A DNA stretch of 11,237 bases, taken from Methanomassiliicoccaceae archaeon (GTDB lineage: Archaea; Thermoplasmatota; Thermoplasmata; Methanomassiliicoccales; Methanomethylophilaceae). The stretch covers positions 1 through 11,237 of the forward strand of contig WRNL01000006.1 in assembly GCA_009776625.1 (NCBI GenBank). Reading direction: 5' to 3'. Every line of letters begins with the position of its first letter. The first letter of the stretch is position 1. The notes beneath the pieces were generated by a model. The model made no database searches. It was not told the origin of the DNA and saw only the letters and a program-made list of their open reading frames with translations. Both the position numbers and the translations under genes were made by a program. This document shows positions 6,022 to 11,237 of this stretch, piece after piece.

Positions 6022-6603
6022 TCAGCTGGACAGTTCCTTGTCCGTTCCGTCCGCGTAGTCCTTGAAATAGGGTACGCCGTCGGAGGGGCCCTTGGCGATC
6101 AGGATGTCCCCCTCCTCCATCACCACCCCCTTCCCGGGGCCGAAGATGTACTCCTTGTCCCTCTTTATGGCGATGACGAACATCCCGCAGTTGGTGCTGA
6201 GGCGCGTCTCGGAGAACGACTTCCCGTTCAGCACCGAGTCCTTCGCGACCTTCGCGAGGCTTATGGTGGTCTCCGACTCCTTTATGGACATGGCTATGAC
6301 CGGGTGCTTCCCCAGGCCCCTGATGACTACGTCCGCGATGGACTTCGCGGCGACCGCTATGGACATTATGGATGTCTGGAGCCTGATCGCCATGACTATC
6401 CTCGCGATCTCCGCAGGATTGCTGGTCCCGACCTCGGCGGCCTGCTCCTGGATCCTCTCGGACAGCCCCTCCATCTTCCCTGCGAGGAAGATCACCTCCT
6501 CCGCGATCTCCTCGTTGTCGTATATGAGCGAGGAGTACGCCAGGTCGACCATGAACTCGGAGGTGTTCTTCAGATCCAGGAGCATCTCCTGCAGCCTGTT
6601 CAT
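6022..6603 (-). CDS. PhoU-like / RCK_C (TrkA-C) regulatory protein, short paralogue
   Basis: A 193-residue cytosolic protein. Residues about 1-115 form an all-helical PhoU-like domain (DLKNTSEFMVDLAYSSL at 10-26 opens it). Residues about 115-185 fit the RCK_C (TrkA-C) ligand-binding domain, with FVIAIKRDKEYIFGP (142-156) and EEGDILIAKG (163-172). Such proteins lack a pore or Rossmann domain and are thought to regulate cation transport; RCK_C domains in other systems bind ions or c-di-AMP. Its start overlaps the stop of the longer paralogue by ATGA (6600-6603), so the two are translated together, probably as a hetero-complex. The nearby MgtE-type gene makes control of Mg2+ or K+ transport likely; this is inferred from context. 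Confidence 0.87.
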   Translation of the reverse strand: MNRLQEMLLDLKNTSEFMVDLAYSSLIYDNEEIAEEVIFLAGKMEGLSERIQEQAAEVGTSNPAEIARIVMAIRLQTSIMSIAVAAKSIADVVIRGLGKHPVIAMSIKESETTISLAKVAKDSVLNGKSFSETRLSTNCGMFVIAIKRDKEYIFGPGKGVVMEEGDILIAKGPSDGVPYFKDYADGTDKELSS

Positions 6604-7271
6604 TCCTCCCCCTCCTCGTCGTTTATGCTAGCCGCCTCTTCCTGGGTGGTGTCCTCTTCCTCCTCGTCGGGGGCCTCGGGGAACTCCCAGGGCCTGCTCC
6701 CGGCGGCGTACTCCGCCAGCAGGTTGTACCCGTCCTCGGTCCCCCTGACGATTATGTCGTCGCCCGCCCTTATCTTCACGTCGTCCTCCGGGTCGTATAT
6801 CCACCCGCGGCGGTTCTTCAGCGCGATTATCCTGCATCCGGTGGACGCCTCGACGCCCAGCCTGCCTATCGTGTACCCCGCCATGGAGGACTCGGGCCTA
6901 AGCCGGGTCGCCCGGATCTTCTCGCCGGACTCGTGCAGCATCGCGGACACGAAGGGACGCCTCTCCACAGGCAGCTTGAGGAGGTCCACTATCTCCGCCG
7001 CCGCATCGGATATCTTGTCTGCGGCAGAGGCCACCTGCAACAGCCCCGAGAGCTGCTTTGCGTCCTCCTTCGTCCTCGACGACATGAGCACCTTGAAACG
7101 GATGGCGTACTTCAGGTCGTCCATCTCCCTCTCGAGCTCGTTGACCTTCTCCGCCATGTCCTCGCTGTTGTAGAGCAGGGACGCGTACGCCAGGTCGACT
7201 ATCACCTCGGAGGTGTCCTTCATCTCCGTCAGGAGCTCGCGGACCGTCATGTCTATGCGGTCCAGATCCAT
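6600..7271 (-). CDS. PhoU-like / RCK_C (TrkA-C) regulatory protein, long paralogue
   Basis: A 223-residue paralogue of the following gene. The N-terminal PhoU-like helical domain (MTVRELLTEMKDTSEVIVD from residue 8) aligns with the opening of the shorter protein. The RCK_C domain follows at about 115-195, with GCRIIALKNRRGWIYDP and AGDDIIVRGTEDG. The tail is strongly acidic (EEEEDTTQEEAAS...), absent from the paralogue, and may bind cations or a partner. I favour ATG 7271, preceded by GAGGGG about 6 bases upstream. The frame is open to an ATG at 7340, but the extra 23 residues are Gly/Pro/Ser-rich with no counterpart in the paralogue. It is the first gene of a coupled two-gene operon that diverges from purP. 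Confidence 0.85.
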   Translation of the reverse strand: MDLDRIDMTVRELLTEMKDTSEVIVDLAYASLLYNSEDMAEKVNELEREMDDLKYAIRFKVLMSSRTKEDAKQLSGLLQVASAADKISDAAAEIVDLLKLPVERRPFVSAMLHESGEKIRATRLRPESSMAGYTIGRLGVEASTGCRIIALKNRRGWIYDPEDDVKIRAGDDIIVRGTEDGYNLLAEYAAGSRPWEFPEAPDEEEEDTTQEEAASINDEEGEE

Positions 7272-7406
7272 GTACCCCTCAGAATCGCCCGTCGCGACCC
7301 CTCCCCCGCCGGACGGCGGCGACTGACGCCCCCCGCCCATCTGAGCTGATTAACAATTTCTGCCACCTTTATCGGAACAAGTCCGAATGCAACATACGTT
7401 CTACAC

Positions 7407-7414
7407 GTATTTAA
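7407..7414 (-). promoter_or_regulatory. TATA box for the PhoU/RCK_C operon
   Basis: Minus-strand TTAAATAC is a good archaeal TATA match, predicting a start near 7384 and a leader of about 110 bases to ATG 7271. A weaker GATAAAGG at 7366-7373 would place the start near 7343; if that one is used, the upstream ATG at 7340 would be leaderless. Confidence 0.4.
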
Positions 7415-7464
7415 GGCTTAGATACCCTGATTTCGACGCCCGCCGGACGCCCGCCTCTAAAAGC

Positions 7465-7472
7465 TTATATTA
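7465..7472 (+). promoter_or_regulatory. TATA box for the PurP-family gene
   Basis: TTATATTA is centred about 35 bases before ATG 7503. Transcription is expected near 7495, giving a leader of about 8 bases. This decides against the TTG at 7485 as start. Confidence 0.5.
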
Positions 7473-7502
7473 TGTCGGAAACCATTGCGGACAAGGTTGA
7501 CG

Positions 7503-8660
7503 ATGATAAGCAGGGAAGAGGTTCTGTCGAAACTGGAGGGCTACGATATCAAAAGGGCGAAGGTGGGCGTCGTCGCGTCGCATTCCGCGCTCGACGTCTG
7601 CGACGGGGCGGTGTCCGAGGGACTCCGGACGGTGGCGGTCTGCCAGAGGGGGAGGGAGAGGACCTTCGCCGATTATTTCAAGGCCCAGCGCGACGCCTCC
7701 GGAGAAGCCGTGAGGGGCGTGGTCGACGAGGCGGTCCTCGTGGACCGGTTCAAGGACGTGGTCCTGCCCGAGGTCCAGGGCGCCTTGTTGAAGAACAACG
7801 TCCTGTTCGTCCCGAACAGGTCGTTCGTGTCGTACAGCGGCATAGACGCCGTCGAGGACAGCTTCGCGGTGCCGCTGGTGGGCAGCAGGAACCTCCTCAG
7901 GTCCGAGGAGAGGGGCGACGAAAGGGACTACTACTGGATACTGGAGAAGGCTGGCCTGCCCTTCCCGAAGAAGGTCGAGAGGCCGGAGGACATCGACTCC
8001 CTCACGATAGTCAAGGTCCACCACAAGGTGAAGAAGCTGGAGAGGGGGTTCTTCACAGTGAAGGACCACGGCCAGTTCGTCGAGAAGTCCACAGAGCTGA
8101 TAAGGCAGGGCGTCATAGAGGCCGATTTCCTCAAGGAGGCGAGGATGGAGCAGTACGTCATCGGGCCCGTGTTCAACCTGGACTTCTTCCGCTCCCCCCT
8201 GGAGGAGAAGGGGGAGCAGCTCGAGCTCCTGGGGGTGGACTGGAGGTTCGAGACCTCCTTGGACGGGTACTGCAGGCTCCCTGGCAAGCAGCAGGTGGAG
8301 CTCGAGGACGACGGCGTGCTGCCCGAGTACACCGTGTGCGGCCACAATTCCGCGACCCTGAGGGAGTCCCTCCTGGAGAACGCGTTCGAGATGGCCGAGA
8401 AGTATATCAAGGCGGCGAAGAGATACTATGACCCGGGGATAATAGGGCCGTTCTGCCTGCAGACCTGCGTGGACAAGGACCTGAACTTCTACATCTACGA
8501 TGTAGCGCCGCGCATAGGGGGGGGCACCAACGTCCACATGTCGCTGGGGCACCCCTATGGGAACGCCCTCTGGAGGAAGGAGATGAGCACGGGGAGGAGG
8601 CTCTCCATGGAGATAAGGAAGGCGATCGAGCAGGAACGCGTCGACGAGATAATTACCTGA
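7503..8660 (+). CDS. purP: PurP-family ATP-grasp ligase (FAICAR synthetase or paralogue)
   Basis: A 385-residue PurP-family protein. PurP makes FAICAR from AICAR, formate and ATP in archaeal purine synthesis. The N-terminal domain (VVASHSALDVCDGA, 23-36), the VPNRSFVSYSGIDAVE stretch (103-118), the GSRNLLRSE segment (127-135), and the C-terminal ATP-grasp parts IIGPFCLQTCVD (313-324) and IGGGTN (338-343) all match. Length is normal. Where characterised PurP has a Gly-rich loop like GARGGRGYF, this protein has VKVHHKVKKLERGFF (170-184), lacking the glycines. That pattern belongs, from memory, to a second PurP clade in methanogens, so ligase activity on AICAR is less certain. ATG 7503 is chosen from the TATA position. 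The next gene follows after 9 bases and is likely cotranscribed. Confidence 0.88.
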   Translation: MISREEVLSKLEGYDIKRAKVGVVASHSALDVCDGAVSEGLRTVAVCQRGRERTFADYFKAQRDASGEAVRGVVDEAVLVDRFKDVVLPEVQGALLKNNVLFVPNRSFVSYSGIDAVEDSFAVPLVGSRNLLRSEERGDERDYYWILEKAGLPFPKKVERPEDIDSLTIVKVHHKVKKLERGFFTVKDHGQFVEKSTELIRQGVIEADFLKEARMEQYVIGPVFNLDFFRSPLEEKGEQLELLGVDWRFETSLDGYCRLPGKQQVELEDDGVLPEYTVCGHNSATLRESLLENAFEMAEKYIKAAKRYYDPGIIGPFCLQTCVDKDLNFYIYDVAPRIGGGTNVHMSLGHPYGNALWRKEMSTGRRLSMEIRKAIEQERVDEIIT

Positions 8661-8669
8661 GGTGGACAA

Positions 8670-9509
8670 ATGGATTGTAAAAAAACGATGATCGCCCTCG
8701 CGGCCGTGATGATGGCCGTCCTGTCGGCGGGTCTGGCTGTGTCCGACGGGTCGGATGCGAGCATAAAATTCGGGGAGCTTAGGGGGGAGGGGTTCACCAA
8801 CTCCGGCGAAGGCACCCTCTTCGTCCCCCTGGAGAGCAGTGAGCCCTACCCTGTGGTGATGACGGTGGTGGTGACGGATGTGACGGCTGGGGAGAGCAAA
8901 GAGGTCGCAAGGGCGGTCGTGACCGTGCCCGCCGAAAGCCCTGATTACGTTGCAGAGCTGAGGTTCAGGCTGGACGGCCTGGGCGACCGTACCCTGAAGG
9001 TGACGTGCACGCCCGACTACTACTTCGCCCCTGGCCCCCCTGGCATTGAAACCAACACGACCGAGATCACCGTGAACGTCTCCGAGTCGCTCTGGAGCAA
9101 GCCGACGACATACGGCGCCATCGCCGTCATCGCCATCCTGATCGCCATCGCGGCGTTCATGCGCATGCGCAACGCGCCCGCGACCAAGCCCGAGACCACG
9201 TTCACCGACCTCGAGAGGCAGAAGAAAGGGTCGGAGCCGGGCGCGGAGGACGCCAGGAAGGCGTCCGCGACGGAGAGGAGAAGGTACGGGGATGCGCCTA
9301 AGGCATCGGACAAGCCCCAGGCGCCCCCGCCCGAGAAGAAGGCGGCGACGTTCACCGAGCTGGACAAACAGAAGAAGGCGGAGAAGGCTGCGACCGAGGA
9401 GCCGAAGAAAGCTGACCCAGCGCCCAAGAAGACGGAGCCTGCGCCCAAGAAATCAGCGCCGAAGGAAGAGCCGAAGAAGCTCAAGTACGTCAGTTCCAGG
9501 AGGAAGTGA
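8670..9509 (+). CDS. Secreted-domain membrane protein with Lys/Pro/Ala-rich cytosolic tail
   Basis: A 279-residue protein of unknown function. Residues 1-25 form a signal peptide (KK, then a hydrophobic stretch, then A-V-S-D-G). Residues about 30-140 form a beta-rich extracellular domain that resembles an Ig-like/CARDB fold, with N-glycosylation sequons at Asn129 and Asn136. A membrane helix spans about 147-164. The remainder is a disordered cytosolic tail rich in Lys, Glu, Pro and Ala, with two copies of a TFT(D/E)L(E/D)(R/K)QKK motif (177-186, 227-236). Its end has PAPKK-type repeats recalling histone H1 tails. The ribosome binding site GAGGTGG overlaps the stop of the PurP gene, 9 bases upstream, so it is cotranscribed. 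The link to purine metabolism is probably only positional. Low complexity prevents family assignment. Confidence 0.88.
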   Translation: MDCKKTMIALAAVMMAVLSAGLAVSDGSDASIKFGELRGEGFTNSGEGTLFVPLESSEPYPVVMTVVVTDVTAGESKEVARAVVTVPAESPDYVAELRFRLDGLGDRTLKVTCTPDYYFAPGPPGIETNTTEITVNVSESLWSKPTTYGAIAVIAILIAIAAFMRMRNAPATKPETTFTDLERQKKGSEPGAEDARKASATERRRYGDAPKASDKPQAPPPEKKAATFTELDKQKKAEKAATEEPKKADPAPKKTEPAPKKSAPKEEPKKLKYVSSRRK

Positions 9510-9521
9510 CCGTTTTCCCAT

Positions 9522-9558
9522 GGGATGCGCCTCCAGCCGGTGGCGCGTCCCCCCTTTT
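9522..9558. terminator. Hairpin between convergent genes, possible two-way terminator
   Basis: GGGATGCGCC (9522-9531) pairs with GGCGCGTCCC (9542-9551), ten pairs with one G-U, around a 10-base loop. CCCTTTT follows on the plus strand, and a TTTT at 9513-9516 precedes it. It fills the 48-base space between the tailed membrane protein and the GNAT gene. Confidence 0.5.
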
Positions 9559-10055
9559 CACAATTTGAGCTTAGGGTCCTTCAGGTCGATGAGGGCCGCC
9601 TCCCTCCTGTCCATGAAGAACCCGATCTTCTTATGGAGCATTATCGAGGGCGCGTTCCCTGTCTGGAGCATGCTGTGCGCCGCTTCGGCGCCCATCTCCC
9701 TGCCCTTCCTGAGGACCTCCCTCAGCAGCCTGTACCCGATGGCGTTCCTGCGCACGTAGGGGTGGACGCCCAGGTTCTCTATCCACACCAGCTTGTTGAC
9801 ATCGAATATGTGCTCCAGCACCTTGGCGAAGATGAACCCGTATATCTCGCCGTCCTCCTCGGCGACGAAGCTCAGGCCGCCCTCCAGGTACGAGGCGAAG
9901 TGGTTCCTGCTGCTCGCCCCGAGGTTGTCCCTCCACTCCTGGGGGAGCTCCTCCCATTTGTTCTCGATGGTCTCCGCGAAGTACTCCCTTATGCACGATA
10001 TCTCCAGCGCCCGGACCTTCTCCACGTCCTTGAGCCTCATCTGCCGTATCTCCAT
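9558..10055 (-). CDS. GNAT-family N-acetyltransferase
   Basis: A 165-residue acetyl-CoA-dependent acyltransferase. The order of GNAT elements is clear: RQMRLKDVEKVRALEISCI at the N-terminus, LSFVAEEDGEIYGFIFAKV (61-79) as strands 2-4, the acetyl-CoA loop in ENLGVHPYVRRNAIGYRLL (93-111), and NAPSIMLHKKIGFF (134-147) near the end. The loop reads RRNAIG where RxxGxG/A is usual (first Gly replaced by Ala), a mild variation. It is RimI-like in length, so protein N-terminal or ribosomal acetylation is possible, but the substrate is unknown. The start overlaps the argS stop by one base (TGATG, 10053-10057) with the strong ribosome binding site GGAGGAGATG inside argS, so it is coupled to argS. Confidence 0.9.
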   Translation of the reverse strand: MEIRQMRLKDVEKVRALEISCIREYFAETIENKWEELPQEWRDNLGASSRNHFASYLEGGLSFVAEEDGEIYGFIFAKVLEHIFDVNKLVWIENLGVHPYVRRNAIGYRLLREVLRKGREMGAEAAHSMLQTGNAPSIMLHKKIGFFMDRREAALIDLKDPKLKL

Positions 10056-11237
10056 CACATCTCCTCCGGGCAGTCCATGCCTAGGCAGTCCAGGACGATC
10101 CTCAGCACCGTCCTGGTGCACTCTACGAGCGTCAGCCTCGCGTCCCTGTTGGCCCCTGATTCCAGGACCGGCACGGCGGAATAGAACTGGTTGAACGCCG
10201 CCGCCACCTCGTGGCCGTAGGCTGGCAGCACATGCACGCGCTTCCCCTCCCCCGCCTCCTTTATGACGCCCCCGAGCTTGGACAGCGCCTTTATCAGGGT
10301 CACCTCGTACTCGTCTGTGAACATGCTGGGATCCGTGCAGTGCCCGTACCCCCCGGCCCTCCTGATCATGCTGCAAGCCCTGGTGTGGACGTACTGTATG
10401 TACGGCCCGCTGTTGCCGTCGAAGTTCAGCGCCTCCTCCCACTTGAATACGAGCTGCTTCTCCGGCTGCACCCTCACGATGTTGTAGCGTATGGCCCCCA
10501 CGCCCACTTTCCTCGCGATGCTGAGCATCTCCTCCTCGGGCAGGTCCCGCCTGGACCTTATCTCCTCCATAGCGCGGCCCACCGCCTCGTCGATGAGGTC
10601 GTCCAGATAGACGACGACCCCTTTCCGCGTGGACATCTTCCCTTCTGGGAGGGACACGAAAGCGTAGAACATCGCCTCCGGGGTCTTCTCGCTGCCGAGG
10701 ATCCCCAATGCGGAACACAGCTGCTTGGACCCGAGCTTCTGGTCCTCCCCCAGGACATCGATTGCCCGATCCGCCCTTTTGAACTTGTCGAGGTGGTACG
10801 CCAGGTCGCGGGTCGTGTAGAGGGTGGTCCCGTCGGACCTCGTGAACGTGAACCTCGTGTTCTTGCCCTGTATCCCGAAGTCCTTGAGGTCGAGGTACCA
10901 TGAGCCATCGTCGGTCTGCCCTGCGTACCTGGATTCCTTGAGCCTCTCCACCACCTCCTTGGCCGAGCCGTCGGCGATGAAACCTGATTCCCATGTGTAC
11001 CTGTCAAGGGCGACATTGATGCCCGACAGCGTCTCCTTTAGGCCGCCAAGCATCGCCTCCGCCGTCTCCCTGACGCGGCCTATCACAGCCTCGTCCCCCG
11101 CCTCGAACCTCCTGAGCATCTCGGATATCCCCTCCATGACGTCTGCCCTCTCCTCCATCTGCCTGTTCGCCTCGCGGTAGTACGGGACGAGCCTGTGGTC
11201 CACCTTGTCCCTCTCGTCCCCGGCAGGGGCGTCCACC
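10055..11237 (-). CDS. argS: Arginyl-tRNA synthetase, C-terminal part (cut by window edge)
   Basis: The last 393 codons of a class I arginyl-tRNA synthetase, which charges tRNA-Arg in the cytoplasm. Numbering visible residues from the right edge, DGTTLYTTRDLAYH (135-148), VLGEDQKL (161-168), the KMSTRKG signature (200-206, the KMSKS loop) and the DALR anticodon-binding domain from SGPYIQYVHTRA (276-287) to the family-typical LGMDCPEEM end are all present. The N-terminal tRNA-D-loop domain and the HIGH signature lie beyond position 11237. The codon at 11236 is an internal GTG, not a start. It is followed by a GNAT gene that overlaps its stop by one base. Confidence 0.97.
   Translation of the reverse strand, partial: VDAPAGDERDKVDHRLVPYYREANRQMEERADVMEGISEMLRRFEAGDEAVIGRVRETAEAMLGGLKETLSGINVALDRYTWESGFIADGSAKEVVERLKESRYAGQTDDGSWYLDLKDFGIQGKNTRFTFTRSDGTTLYTTRDLAYHLDKFKRADRAIDVLGEDQKLGSKQLCSALGILGSEKTPEAMFYAFVSLPEGKMSTRKGVVVYLDDLIDEAVGRAMEEIRSRRDLPEEEMLSIARKVGVGAIRYNIVRVQPEKQLVFKWEEALNFDGNSGPYIQYVHTRACSMIRRAGGYGHCTDPSMFTDEYEVTLIKALSKLGGVIKEAGEGKRVHVLPAYGHEVAAAFNQFYSAVPVLESGANRDARLTLVECTRTVLRIVLDCLGMDCPEEM

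Noticed and set aside
7470..8669. Minus-strand frame of 399 codons opposite the PurP-family gene.
   Set aside because: Antisense shadow of a clear PurP-family coding sequence; rich in His, Leu, Pro and Arg with no domain.
9558..10994. A single 478-codon minus-strand frame reading through argS in a different frame and into the GNAT gene.
   Set aside because: Only the last 165 codons, from ATG 10055, are protein-like; the upstream part is a shadow of argS.

Overview
This window looks like a stretch of a GC-rich archaeal chromosome. Archaeal TATA boxes sit about 25-30 bases before starts and give very short leaders. A PurP-family enzyme is present, and that family is essentially archaeal. There is also an archaeal-style potassium/magnesium gene group, and AGG is heavily used for arginine. 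Together with a zinc-LID (bacterial-type) adenylate kinase, this fits Thermoplasmatota, perhaps Methanomassiliicoccales; the lineage is an inference.

Layout: (1) 47-2229: a GlcD-type FAD oxidase (minus) and adenylate kinase (plus) diverge from a compact promoter region. (2) 2273-2348: tRNA-Gln(CTG) with encoded CCA, its own TATA box and a T-run terminator. (3) 2445-4110: an accessory-looking two-gene operon. A small protein resembling DUF6978 overlaps a DUF1828 protein by ATGA, with less GC-biased codons than the neighbours, a perfect dyad at the predicted transcription start, and hairpins and repeats downstream. (4) 4182-7271: a cation-transport group. An MgtE-type magnesium transporter with two fused membrane halves (plus) faces a coupled pair of PhoU-like + RCK_C proteins (minus), with about 540 bases between them. 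That gap holds one candidate small gene of 39-52 codons. (5) 7503-9509: a PurP-family ATP-grasp protein followed at 9 bases by a secreted, membrane-anchored protein with a lysine/proline-rich tail. (6) 9558-11237 (minus): the 3' two thirds of argS, translationally coupled to a GNAT acetyltransferase; argS runs off the right edge.

Most of the window is housekeeping. The best candidates for something little described are the DUF6978-like/DUF1828 pair, the small minus-strand ORF at 5819-5938, and the duplicated motif in the tail of the membrane protein at 8670-9509. None of these can be given a proven function from sequence alone.
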